Positions 42,292 through 51,602 of a DNA stretch of 64,000 nucleotides are shown here, piece by piece. The stretch is from the NCBI RefSeq assembly GCF_034522235.1, contig NZ_JAXHLN010000002.1, forward strand, positions 98,896 to 162,895. Reading direction: 5' to 3'. A model generated the notes under the pieces. It was not told the origin of the DNA and ran no database searches. It saw only the letters and a list, made by a program, of their open reading frames with translations. Made by a program: the position numbers and the translations under genes. Every line of letters starts with the position of its first letter. Position 1 is the stretch's first letter. This stretch comes from Thiohalophilus sp. Its GTDB lineage: Bacteria > Pseudomonadota > Gammaproteobacteria > UBA6429 > Thiohalophilaceae.

Positions 42292-45200
42292 TCAGGGTTC
42301 ATTGGGCGGCCAACATTGGCCAGATCCAAGATCGGGGTGACGTGGTTCGTCCGTCGGCCTGCCATGATCCAATCGCCATTCCTCGATTCGACCGAGAAGC
42401 ATGAAGGCTGACTTCCACCGTTTCTCGTCCTCCATCCCCATTCTGAACAACTTCACGCGTATTTCGTTCGATGCCCGTGCGTGTTGTGTGAAGGCGTTGG
42501 AGTTTTGTCCATAGGGTCGGTGCTCTATAAAAGTACTTTCGAGTTGGTCCCAGATGCCTTGGGGGACCGGCGAGGGCTTAGCATCATCGATAAGGTTCAG
42601 ATTTGCTGTGAGGGCTTCTGGCGTTCCGAGCCAGCCCAGTACTTTCGAGAGCACGTGCCGATTGAGTTCAGGCAAGTCGCGATCGCACAAATTCCGCAAC
42701 CGTTCGGACACTTCTGGCTTATGCAGGGCCAGTTCCCCGAGCCGCGCGACCAGCAGGTCTTCACGGTGAAGACGGTGCATCAGTGCGATGCCGCGGGTAT
42801 CCGGATCGACGAAACCTACGAGTAGCTCATGTGTGCCTGGGGTGTCGAGTGAAGCGAAAGCATTTATGAAATTATCCTCACATTGCTCGAACGTCGGTGC
42901 ATCAGACGCGAGCTTGTATAGGAGATCAATTGCGGCATCAGCACGGCTCTCACCAAGAGCGGTGACAAGCTCACGCAAATCATACCCCGGGAATTGGTAT
43001 CTGCCGAAAACATCGCGCATCTTATCGATCCCGGCCGCGGGATTGTCGACGTACGGGCAGAGCGTCAGAATCCGGCGCAGAAGGTGCCTATCTGAGCCGT
43101 GTATCCAATTCCCCGATTGCTCAATGATGGTATCGACGAGGGCGAATACAGTGGTCGAGGGCAAGACGACACCCGCCATTAACAGGCGCTCTAAGGCGTC
43201 GAGACAGGTGTATTGGTCCCATTGTCCGGGCATGGCAATCACGTCAAGCACCGTTGACGCGGAAGCGTGGCCGTCAATTGCGGCAAGTGCCTTTGCGAGC
43301 TCTTTTAGTCCGGCACCGGGTTTCCCGTCTTGATTCTGTTCTCGCAGGCGCTTGATCTCGGTATCAATTGCGGCGGCGAACCGTGTGCGACGCTGGTCAT
43401 CGCCGTGTGGTGGAGTGCTACCCTCGCGTGCGGCCCACATAAGGTCGTAACGGAACGTCCGGTCGAAGGAACGCTCCGATTTGGGCACGAAGTCGCGCGC
43501 CATTGCGGCGGCCACCTCGGAGCGGTATTCAGGTTCGGGAAGCAGGTCAATAAGCACCTTCTCGGCATCGGCCGCGTTAAGATGCATGACAGCGGTGATG
43601 TGCCAGTCGGCGTAGCTCATGGATCCACCATTGCCGAGAGGTCCATGGTCGCCGGCTGCACGCGCGGCCCTGCCGCGACGTACCCGCTCGATGTCGGCGT
43701 GGGTGAGCCTCACCAGATCCGCCATGTCTTCGGGTTTTCCGACTTGGGCGATCGACGAGGCCAGATTGGCTTTCTCCTCGCCGTTGAAGTCGTCCTGGCG
43801 CAGGACCACATCGACATTACTTATTAGGTAAGCACGAAGGCATTCCTTTAGGTCGTTGTCGGCGATGCGCAGCGGTTCAACGTCGGATCTCGCGACCCTA
43901 CTCAGAAGATCGGCCGCGACTTTGATGTCGAGCGGGTCACCGCTGGTGACGGACGAGAGAATGCCAGCTGCGGCGATATCGTCTGGAAAGTCGCGGAACA
44001 GGACTTCCAGTTGGCGCATTATCTGCCACTCGAGTTCTTGTCGCACGCCAGGCTCTGCATCCACCCTGCTCCTCAGCTCGCGCAGCTTCGCAAATACGTG
44101 TGCCGCAAGATTGGCGTCTGCGTGAGCGGCAATGACTGAAATCATGCCGCCGAAGCGGCCGCTCTTGAGGTCTTCCGTTTCGATACGGTGCAAGTATTTC
44201 TCGATCAGGACGTCTGGAATGGCGGCTGCAAACGACAACCAATACTCGTGCTCGTAGAGGATGCCTTCGGCAACCTGGGCAGCCACCCACTCGCTTGTCC
44301 AGGCAGAATCGATTCGGTGCAGATACTCGAGCGCCGGCTGAATATAGTGCGAACCGAGATTGTGCATGTCGCCGCCGGAAAGCGCCGCCATTGCATCCTT
44401 GACGACTCTGTCCAGACCTGTCTCACCGAGCTCGATCAGATTGAGCGCGGTTCGCAGGCGTGCGGTATGGTCGGTGGTGGTTTCGATGAAATTGTGCATC
44501 GCGGCGATTGCCTTAGGCCTGAGCACCGCTGGCAGTCGGTCGGAGTTCTTGCATGCGATCTCCTCAAATGTCTGTGCATCCATTGACTCGAGGACTCGGG
44601 TCAGCGCGTCGTCAGACCCGGTCCACATAAGGCCGGAGACCGCCGCCTTCTTCACCGCGATACTGTCGTCCTCCATTGCAAAGGCCGCGACCTCGTTATC
44701 AACACGATGATGAAGCAGTTCGGAGACGAAATCCGCTCGTGCCTCCTCGTTCCAGCCGCATACATGCTTACGCCAGCTAGGTCCAAACGATGAGAGCTGG
44801 ATATCCGGCCAGAGCCGGTAAGTGCTTAGTCGCGTTTGCTGGTTTTGTCCCGACAAAAGTGGAACGATGATGTCATTGAAATTCTCAGCGCCAGTCGCGA
44901 GCATAGCGGCGATGGCATACTGCCGAAAGCTACCGTCGTGGACTGCATGGACGGCACGGAAGCGCTCGTCGACGGTAGCTCGAACTTCATTCCATACTGC
45001 TGGGCCGCAAAGCCGCGCGAGCTCTCCGGCGAATACGAGGTCGACGGTGAGTGCCATCGTCACCAGCTTGTTGCCGGCGTTGGTATTTCGTTTGTCGGTT
45101 TCGCCGTCGCCGGTTTGCTCGGCAAACGTCTCGGCGATCATGCGTAGCGGTTCGGCCCATGCCGGATTATTCACGTATTCGGCTGTAAAGTGGCTGGTAG

Positions 45201-46800
45201 CGTCGTGGTAATCGCTCGGTAAATCAAGGAGCCGTGTACGGATGTCGAGTGCAGTGTAGTACTCCTGAAGCTGCTGATGCTCGAATTGAAACGCTGTTTG
45301 CGGATAGTCAATTCGCTCAAGAACGTGATGTGCTGTGAGCGTCGCAAGAACCGCCGGTGCTCCCACAGGCTCGATCTGGCCAAAATCCGAGAGCTCTCGT
45401 ATGATGGTAGCAACCACAGTGCGGGCATCAGCCTCGGGCAATTCCACCGTACCGCGGCGGGTCATCTCAGTTGCAAGGGCTGTCAAGTACTGACTTTGCT
45501 CGCCGAAGATCGGGGTTGTTTGCAGTGCATTTGTGTGTTCGTCTCGTTGTTCTTGCAGATGAAGAACTTGAGCTAGGATACTGATCTTCGTTGAGGGAAT
45601 TTCGGAACCACTTTCAAACAGCGATGCAACTTCCGAGAGGATGAATGGAGTACGGGTCAGCGCGTCGAGCGCTGGATCAGCATCGATGCGGGTGCAGAGT
45701 TCGGCAGATTGCGCACCAAGACGGGTCGTTAGATAGGCTGCCCGCTGCGTGCGCCGAAGGCGCAACAACCTAAGTCGCAATGCGCCTGGAAGAGGCGGCG
45801 TCAAGTGGTGCGTACGGGTTGCGACGATGATACCCGCGCTAGGAAAATCTCGTTCGAGGTCCCGGAGAGCATCATTCGCCTGAGCGGAGTTCGACTCAGC
45901 AATTTCATTCCAACCGTTTAACAAGAAGAGAAAAGGTTCAGTCTGCTGAACCCGCGCGAAATCGGCGGGCGTGAGATTTTCGGCTTGAAACGCAGGCATG
46001 TCCGCAATGAATTCGAGAATTCTTCGATGCGAGGATGTCCATGCTGGAAGCTCGACTATGAACGCTGTTCCGGCGTCGCGCGCGCGTTGTCCAAGCTGGA
46101 TCAGAGTCGTGGTTTTTCCACGACCGGCGGGCCCTTCAAGGACGATTCGGCGGCTCTGCGACAGTGCGTGATCGATCTGCTCTAGTGACAGTACGTCGGC
46201 AGATTCCGCGCCATCTGGGTCAAGTCGAACTGCTGTAAGCTCGATGAGTGGGTGTCCTTTTGTCTTGCCAGCCCAGGACCGCATGACAACGGCAGCAGCG
46301 CGCCTTGTTCTGTCAACGAGGTCTGTGATGTGCGGTTCGACTTCGAAATTAAGGCGAAGAAAGCTCGCATTGAGTGAGGCGTTCTCCGGCAACATCATCT
46401 GTGTGATGATCTCCTCGCGCTCGATGATGTGAAGTTCAAGGCCGTGGGATTTCTGTATTTCATCTTCCCACCGCTTTCGGTCGGCGTTGCCAACTTTGGC
46501 CGAGGTCACGAAGAGGAGAGCCTTCAGGTCAGGAAAGTTCTTCTTAGCGGTCTCTGCATCGTAAGAAATCTTATTCAGCGTTGGTGTGATCGAGGCTGCG
46601 AGTCCCTTGCCAATCCTTTCTGGAGTCAGGGTTGAGGGGGCGTAGGCATCGAGGCCAAGATCCTTCTTGCGCTGGCGAGCAATGAGCTCAGGCCAGCGCT
46701 TCTTGCCAAGGACAACCGCGAGCCCCTGAAAACGCATACCCTCCTCTTGGGAGGCGATTTCATCGAGTGCTTTTTCGATATCGGTTCTCAGAATGGCCAT
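42292..46800 (-). CDS. NACHT/STAND NTPase with nuclease-like N-terminus (Avs/bNACHT-like)
   Basis: 1502-aa protein. Residues 1-145 resemble a PD-(D/E)xK restriction-endonuclease-like domain (FQGLAVVLGKKRWPEL, KDLGLDAYAP, ALLFVTSAK), though a catalytic lysine is not obvious. The NTPase core has Walker A GPAGRGKTT (223-231) and a Walker B-like LFLLNGWNEI (291-300), where most NACHT proteins have hhhhDGhDE, so the first Asp is Asn. The rest (about 480-1480) is helical and repeat-like, suggesting HEAT-type target-sensing repeats. Large NTPases of this plan act in phage defence by recognising viral proteins. It is opposite in strand and far richer in GC than the cassettes on both sides, so it arrived separately. 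Confidence 0.72.
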   Translation of the reverse strand: MAILRTDIEKALDEIASQEEGMRFQGLAVVLGKKRWPELIARQRKKDLGLDAYAPSTLTPERIGKGLAASITPTLNKISYDAETAKKNFPDLKALLFVTSAKVGNADRKRWEDEIQKSHGLELHIIEREEIITQMMLPENASLNASFLRLNFEVEPHITDLVDRTRRAAAVVMRSWAGKTKGHPLIELTAVRLDPDGAESADVLSLEQIDHALSQSRRIVLEGPAGRGKTTTLIQLGQRARDAGTAFIVELPAWTSSHRRILEFIADMPAFQAENLTPADFARVQQTEPFLFLLNGWNEIAESNSAQANDALRDLERDFPSAGIIVATRTHHLTPPLPGALRLRLLRLRRTQRAAYLTTRLGAQSAELCTRIDADPALDALTRTPFILSEVASLFESGSEIPSTKISILAQVLHLQEQRDEHTNALQTTPIFGEQSQYLTALATEMTRRGTVELPEADARTVVATIIRELSDFGQIEPVGAPAVLATLTAHHVLERIDYPQTAFQFEHQQLQEYYTALDIRTRLLDLPSDYHDATSHFTAEYVNNPAWAEPLRMIAETFAEQTGDGETDKRNTNAGNKLVTMALTVDLVFAGELARLCGPAVWNEVRATVDERFRAVHAVHDGSFRQYAIAAMLATGAENFNDIIVPLLSGQNQQTRLSTYRLWPDIQLSSFGPSWRKHVCGWNEEARADFVSELLHHRVDNEVAAFAMEDDSIAVKKAAVSGLMWTGSDDALTRVLESMDAQTFEEIACKNSDRLPAVLRPKAIAAMHNFIETTTDHTARLRTALNLIELGETGLDRVVKDAMAALSGGDMHNLGSHYIQPALEYLHRIDSAWTSEWVAAQVAEGILYEHEYWLSFAAAIPDVLIEKYLHRIETEDLKSGRFGGMISVIAAHADANLAAHVFAKLRELRSRVDAEPGVRQELEWQIMRQLEVLFRDFPDDIAAAGILSSVTSGDPLDIKVAADLLSRVARSDVEPLRIADNDLKECLRAYLISNVDVVLRQDDFNGEEKANLASSIAQVGKPEDMADLVRLTHADIERVRRGRAARAAGDHGPLGNGGSMSYADWHITAVMHLNAADAEKVLIDLLPEPEYRSEVAAAMARDFVPKSERSFDRTFRYDLMWAAREGSTPPHGDDQRRTRFAAAIDTEIKRLREQNQDGKPGAGLKELAKALAAIDGHASASTVLDVIAMPGQWDQYTCLDALERLLMAGVVLPSTTVFALVDTIIEQSGNWIHGSDRHLLRRILTLCPYVDNPAAGIDKMRDVFGRYQFPGYDLRELVTALGESRADAAIDLLYKLASDAPTFEQCEDNFINAFASLDTPGTHELLVGFVDPDTRGIALMHRLHREDLLVARLGELALHKPEVSERLRNLCDRDLPELNRHVLSKVLGWLGTPEALTANLNLIDDAKPSPVPQGIWDQLESTFIEHRPYGQNSNAFTQHARASNEIRVKLFRMGMEDEKRWKSAFMLLGRIEEWRLDHGRPTDEPRHPDLGSGQCWPPNEP

Positions 46801-47338
46801 TTGTATCCAGTGCTGCGTGCCGGAAGAATCCTAGGGAATTCGCGGAATTCCATGGCTACACACAATTTGTAAGACATTGCAGTAGCTATCCTATTGATCT
46901 GCACGAACTTTGTCGACCATGAGGCTGAACAACCAGTGTCGCTCTGATTAACGAGTCAGAAATAGAGCTGAACTGCGTTTGGTGCTATGCAAGCTCGGAG
47001 AAATCGAATATAAGAATTTGGGTATTCACTGATAATTGAATCAATATTGGTATTATCTAGAATATATAAAGTAGACAGTTACTGATAAAGCAGAGTATGT
47101 ATTACTAGAAGAAAATAGGGCGGAAGGTATCGACCCAAAGCCGACATTCAGCAATACAGGATAATGAACGATCCGAGGAAGGATGCGTAACCTGAGATTT
47201 ACGGGTACATAGATCAGAGCGGAGAGAAAAGGCATTGGTGACAAATGGTAATGCAAATAATTCTCTTTTTTGCCGTCCTATTTACTATTCGTGATCCTCA
47301 ATTCATTCGTTATCTTCACAGTGAGAGAGTGATCAAAT
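46801..47338. other. AT-rich gap between the NACHT and OLD genes
   Basis: 538 bases without a recognised gene. It holds a palindrome at 46835-46851 and a CGACCCAAAGC string at 47134-47144 shared with the gap near 40714. Both divergent promoters must lie here. Confidence 0.4.
46835..46851. promoter_or_regulatory. Palindrome in front of the NACHT gene
   Basis: GGAATTC GCG GAATTCC, perfect 7-bp arms, 35 bp upstream of the start codon; operator candidate. Confidence 0.35.
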
Positions 47339-48784
47339 ATGAACAATCCAGAAATTCAGAGAATTAGAGATCAGTTTTCTGGAGGTCTATGGCCCCAGTT
47401 TTTAGAAAGTGTTGAAATCGGAGGGGTTCGTGGTTGGTCTGGTCAATCTATTAATTTCAGGTTCCCGGTTGTAGCAATAGTTGGTGAAAATGGGGCAGGT
47501 AAAAGTACTGTATTAAAGGTAGCAGCATCTGCTTATGATCCTAAGCAGGGTAAAGGGTATTATCCTTCAGATTTCTTTCCCAGCACCCATTGGGACGATG
47601 TAAGTGAGGTTGATCTTGGTTTTAGAATTCGGAGAGGGGATGACACGAAAACTTTTTCAATCCGAAAACCGAGTAAACGATGGAGTTTTCCTGAAAATCG
47701 TTATTCAAGAGATATTTTTTGGTTTGATGTTTCTAGAACCTTACCGCTTGATGCGGCAGCAGGTTACGCTAGAGTTGCAAAGTTAGCTGCGGGAGAAACA
47801 TCTACACAACCACTCTCAGATGAATTTTTAAGATACCTTTCGAATATACTTGGCCGGGACTATTTAAATGCCAGATTTGCTGCGCCTGACATAAATCAAG
47901 ATCGCCCAGTAGGTCTTGTTGAAAGGGAATTTGGTGAAATATCTCAGTTTCATCAAGGTGCTGGAGAAGATACGACTCTTGACTTGATTCATGCAATACA
48001 AAATGTACCTGATCATTCAATGATCATAGTCGATGAAGTAGAGGCATCGTTACATCCTAGAGCTCAAAGAAGACTCGTAAGAGTTTTGTTGCATATTGCG
48101 AGATTGAAAAGAATTCAAGTTATTCTATCAACGCATAGCCCTTTCGTTCTGGAAGAATTGCCACAAGAAGCGAGGGTGATGATAGTTCCTTCTGTCGATG
48201 GGCCAAATATTATTTACGGGGCCAGCGCAGAGTTTTCTCTTAGTAGAATAGATGATGCAATTCACCCAGAACTTTATATATATGTAGAGGACAAAACTGC
48301 TGAGGTTTTATTGAGAGAAATATTTGCGTCACATGAAGAAGGGTCAGATATTCTTCAAAGAATTCATATTAGCTCAGTTGGGCCTGCAAATGTTGTGAGG
48401 ATGATGGGGGAGCTATCCGCAGCTGATAAATTGGCACATCGTTCATTGAGTATTCTAGATGGTGATATGGAGGACGCTCAAGGGTGTATCAAATTGCCTG
48501 GTCAAGATGCTCCTGAGCGCGTTGTTTTTGGCGGCCTACGCGAAAATCAATGGCCAGATCTTGATGCAAGATTTGGAGTAGGGGCTGGTACTCTATTCGA
48601 GTACTTAGAAGACGCAATGCGCCATGAAAATCACCATGACTGGCCGTCTTTGGTAGGCGATAAAATAAGGAAAAGTGCGTCGAGCGTTTGGGAGATCATG
48701 GCAACTGAATGGGCGAAGCAATGTATTTCAGAGCAAGACAGAAATAATATAGTGGATGCTGTCTTGGCCAAATTGGCCCAGTGA
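47339..48784 (+). CDS. OLD-family ATPase with C-terminal Toprim nuclease domain
   Basis: 481-aa protein of the overcoming-lysogenization-defect type. The ABC-like ATPase has Walker A GENGAGKST (49-57), a signature-like GAGEDTTLDL (207-216), Walker B MIIVDEVEAS and the LSTHSPFVL switch. The Toprim domain has Glu317 in YVEDKTAEVLL and Asp374/Asp376 in SILDGDMED, the metal ligands. OLD nucleases act in phage defence and DNA cleavage. No helicase gene (GajB-like) follows; instead a strong attC-like site comes after the stop, so it behaves as a single-gene cassette. Confidence 0.82.
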   Translation: MNNPEIQRIRDQFSGGLWPQFLESVEIGGVRGWSGQSINFRFPVVAIVGENGAGKSTVLKVAASAYDPKQGKGYYPSDFFPSTHWDDVSEVDLGFRIRRGDDTKTFSIRKPSKRWSFPENRYSRDIFWFDVSRTLPLDAAAGYARVAKLAAGETSTQPLSDEFLRYLSNILGRDYLNARFAAPDINQDRPVGLVEREFGEISQFHQGAGEDTTLDLIHAIQNVPDHSMIIVDEVEASLHPRAQRRLVRVLLHIARLKRIQVILSTHSPFVLEELPQEARVMIVPSVDGPNIIYGASAEFSLSRIDDAIHPELYIYVEDKTAEVLLREIFASHEEGSDILQRIHISSVGPANVVRMMGELSAADKLAHRSLSILDGDMEDAQGCIKLPGQDAPERVVFGGLRENQWPDLDARFGVGAGTLFEYLEDAMRHENHHDWPSLVGDKIRKSASSVWEIMATEWAKQCISEQDRNNIVDAVLAKLAQ

Positions 48785-48912
48785 AAGCTATGGAAAATCC
48801 GTGTAGCGGGATCAGGTCTTGCGTTTTGCTTTTCTGACTAAGAAACAGTCACTTACCTGAATACGGAAGGGAAAAAGTTAAAACCTAACCCCGCGAGTCT
48901 GCTAAATAATGC

Positions 48913-48976
48913 GCCTAACAAGGCGCTCGTGTGGGACGCTTTCTTCGCTGCGCGCCCCACAGCTTAAACGTTATGT
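48913..48976 (+). other. Integron attC-like site (best example)
   Basis: GCCTAAC left core and GTTATGT right core. The inner arms TGTGGGACGC and GCGCCCCACA pair at 9 of 10 positions. 64 nt, a typical chromosomal-integron attC length. The next gene starts 18 bp later. Confidence 0.75.
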
Positions 48977-48993
48977 GTAATAAAGGATGAGAT

Positions 48994-49218
48994 ATGGATG
49001 ATAAGAAATATACCAATGAAGAATTAGATAAAATTCTCGAGGATATTGATAATAAGAAATACAAAGGAGACGTGATTCCAGAAAGGATTTTTATTGGGAA
49101 AGACAAGGATGCACTTTCAATTCCAATTGAGAGCGGCACTAAACGAAGAGTCTTTGAGCGTGACAGCGATGGAAACTGGCAAGAAGCTCCACATGCTGGA
49201 GAAAGGCCACCGGCTTAA
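48994..49218 (+). CDS. Small hypothetical cassette protein
   Basis: 74-aa acidic and basic soluble protein (MDDKKYTNEELDKILEDIDN at the start), not recognised. AAAGGATGAG precedes the ATG, and the start is 18 bp from an attC-like site, a normal cassette layout. Confidence 0.6.
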   Translation: MDDKKYTNEELDKILEDIDNKKYKGDVIPERIFIGKDKDALSIPIESGTKRRVFERDSDGNWQEAPHAGERPPA

Positions 49219-49284
49219 GCACATGAGAGATAAGGGGTCGGCAATATTACCTCCTTCCCTCAAGATTCATGAATTTAAAAAGTC

Positions 49285-49347
49285 AATTAACTTCGTTCCT
49301 ACGGAACCAGACGCAGCAAAGCTTCGCTGGTTATTGTTACGTTAAGT
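49285..49347 (+). other. Possible attC site
   Basis: AATTAAC and GTTAAGT cores 63 nt apart; inner complementarity is poor, but the next gene starts 27 bp later as expected. Confidence 0.4.
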
Positions 49348-49373
49348 GTTTTAGAGGTATCTGATGAGGTGAT

Positions 49374-50024
49374 ATGAGAGAAAAAGATGTTAAGCTATAC
49401 ATTAAAAAGTATGCATCCTACATGGAAGAGATCAAAAAGCGCAAAAATGTGGTATCTCGACTTCATAAATCTTATTTGTCCAATCAGTCAATGACTGGCT
49501 ACATTGAAACAGATATTGACACGGTTTACTTGCAACTTAGAAAAATTATCGAATTGGTTATGTTCGCGTGCGTTGTCGCAAATGATTCGGCAGGTTTGAC
49601 TCTAAACAAGACACTGAAAAAAGGGTATGAGATCAAAAAAATCAAAAATGAGCTAAAGCGTTTCAACTCGGATTTTTTTCCCTCACCGATGGCTGAGGGA
49701 GGAATAGATGAGAATGGAATTAGGAAGGTTGACGATCTAGACCCTAGTGATCAGGAGTTTTTGACTGAAGAAGAGCTCTTTAAAGTATACGGAAAGGCGG
49801 GGAAGTTTTTACACTCGCAAAGGGAATACCAGTATGGTAGCCCTGAGGAAAAAATTAAAATACTGAATGAGGGGATTGATTATATTAACAAGCTGGTTGT
49901 GCTTCTTAACCATCATTGGACAAAAATTACAAACGACACATTCTTTGCTGTAGTTATGCAAGACGAGAATGATGGAAAGGTGCATGTCGCTCGGATGGCT
50001 CGGTTTGACGGCGGACACACTTAA
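49374..50024 (+). CDS. Hypothetical cassette protein
   Basis: 216-aa mainly helical protein, not recognised. Features seen: a Lys-rich N-terminus, a central helical hydrophobic segment (LRKIIELVMFACVVAND), and a C-terminal strand-like part ending MARFDGGHT. GAGGTGAT lies directly before the ATG. The stop codon overlaps the left core of an attC candidate. Confidence 0.6.
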   Translation: MREKDVKLYIKKYASYMEEIKKRKNVVSRLHKSYLSNQSMTGYIETDIDTVYLQLRKIIELVMFACVVANDSAGLTLNKTLKKGYEIKKIKNELKRFNSDFFPSPMAEGGIDENGIRKVDDLDPSDQEFLTEEELFKVYGKAGKFLHSQREYQYGSPEEKIKILNEGIDYINKLVVLLNHHWTKITNDTFFAVVMQDENDGKVHVARMARFDGGHT

Positions 50025-50102
50025 CACTCACAGGCAAAGCGACTGCTTTTCCATTGCGGATCGGCCTTCATTCTAAAGCCGCGCGTGTTGTTGGCGTTAT
50101 GT
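50019..50102 (+). other. Possible attC site
   Basis: ACTTAAC and GTTATGT cores 84 nt apart, matching each other at 6 of 7 positions when inverted. The right half ends GGCGTTATGT as in the site at 48913. Confidence 0.45.
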
Positions 50103-50152
50103 AAAAATAAGGTGATTCTCATTAACCAGGAATAATTAGAAAGGTAAGCCGT

Positions 50153-51385
50153 GTGCTATTAAATAAAGAACTTTCCATATCTCTCCTTAAGGCTTGGACT
50201 GCTGACCAAAATCATCCATATAAAGGAAGAGACAAAAGAACCATTCCTTCGCAAGAAGAATTTGAAATCTATTTGGATACGATGTTTCAGGCAACTCTTT
50301 TGAGGGAGGAAGGTGATAGTGTTGCATCTAGTGTGGCTTGGATTTCAAAGGAAGAATTTATTCGTAACGAAATACCAAAGTATCGTCAATCTGAGCTGTG
50401 TTTGTATTTCGAAAATCCACTTCAGTTTACTGCAAAAAATATTGCAAAAATGAGTGGCATCTCAAACGGAAAAACCAGCGTAATATTGGCGCATGGTAAA
50501 AAACCGAATTCACAAATATGGGGTATTTGCTATTTCGAGAGCGGATTAGAAACAATGGGATCCATACCGGCAGGGATAGATTGTTCAAGACATTTTGCCC
50601 CAGATTGCCCAACAATCACGACGTTAGGTGTCGGTTCTCTTGAAGTGTCTAGAGGTAATGGTCGTATTGGAAGAGTGGAAAATGGCGAATTTTTGGAATC
50701 CCATCCTGATATTGTTGCATACGACATGGCGGGAAAGTATCTATTGAGGTTGATAGATATAGAGATAGAAGAAGGATCTAAGATTTATAAAAATTCTCAA
50801 GAAGCAGCAGTAGCATATACATACTTATCATGTATTAAATACCTGGTCGAGATTTTGTCTCAGAGAAAGCAAGGCGCAACAATAATAGTCGTTCCTGATT
50901 GTGAAAATATTAAAGATTTTTACGAAACCTCTTGGGGTGTGACGGGAACGCTTGAAATTGAGCTATTGCAGGAAAATAAGGCCAGGTTGATGAATGAAAA
51001 GGACTTATCTGGCGCTTTATTTAATTTGAAAGTATCTAAGTCTTTGACAAATAGGCTAAGAAACATCGCAGATTTAGCAAAAATGGACGGTGCTGTTTTG
51101 CTTTCATCTGACCTAAATGTTATTGCGTTTGGCTCAAAATTGAAGGCCAAAAAGTGGGAAGGCAAGATAGTAGAAGGGCCAAACGATTTCTCTAACTCCA
51201 GTAGGCCAGTTGATTTTGAGAGATTAGGCACAAGGCATAATTCAGCGCTTAATTTTGTTGGATCGGTTGAAGGGGCCATTGCGTTTGTATCTTCATCTGA
51301 CGGACCTATTAGAGTTATAAGCAAAGATATAGATAAACAAATGGTTTTGTACTGGCCTGACTGTAGAGAGTCTATGTTCAAGTAG
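50153..51385 (+). CDS. DAC-fold (DACNV-like) protein, putative nucleotide-signalling enzyme or sensor
   Basis: 410-aa protein. The C-terminal 100 residues match the diadenylate-cyclase fold: AKMDGAVLLSSDLNVIAFG with the DGA motif at 312-314, followed by RLGTRHNSALNFVGSVEGAI with RHNSA at 361-365 where DisA/CdaA have RHRxA. The missing second Arg could alter nucleotide handling. The region before it is unlike known c-di-AMP synthases and recalls the DACN-type putative sensor proteins proposed to belong to nucleotide-based immune systems. Starts with GTG at 50153 after GAAAGG, 51 bp beyond an attC candidate. Catalysis is unproven. Confidence 0.65.
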   Translation: MLLNKELSISLLKAWTADQNHPYKGRDKRTIPSQEEFEIYLDTMFQATLLREEGDSVASSVAWISKEEFIRNEIPKYRQSELCLYFENPLQFTAKNIAKMSGISNGKTSVILAHGKKPNSQIWGICYFESGLETMGSIPAGIDCSRHFAPDCPTITTLGVGSLEVSRGNGRIGRVENGEFLESHPDIVAYDMAGKYLLRLIDIEIEEGSKIYKNSQEAAVAYTYLSCIKYLVEILSQRKQGATIIVVPDCENIKDFYETSWGVTGTLEIELLQENKARLMNEKDLSGALFNLKVSKSLTNRLRNIADLAKMDGAVLLSSDLNVIAFGSKLKAKKWEGKIVEGPNDFSNSSRPVDFERLGTRHNSALNFVGSVEGAIAFVSSSDGPIRVISKDIDKQMVLYWPDCRESMFK

Positions 51386-51602
51386 GTAAATGGCTGTACA
51401 TGACAATACAATAACTACGCGCCTTCGGCGCTGGACACTCCCGCGTGACACCGATTATATCGACATTGAACGACCGTTTGTGGCCGACAGCTGTCACTAT
51501 TTTAATATATTCAAAATAGAAGCCCAGAAATTATGTAGCTTTCTATTCAATGTAACTAACACATTATCTTTCGTCTTTACTGAGTTTGTTTTTGCATTGA
51601 GA

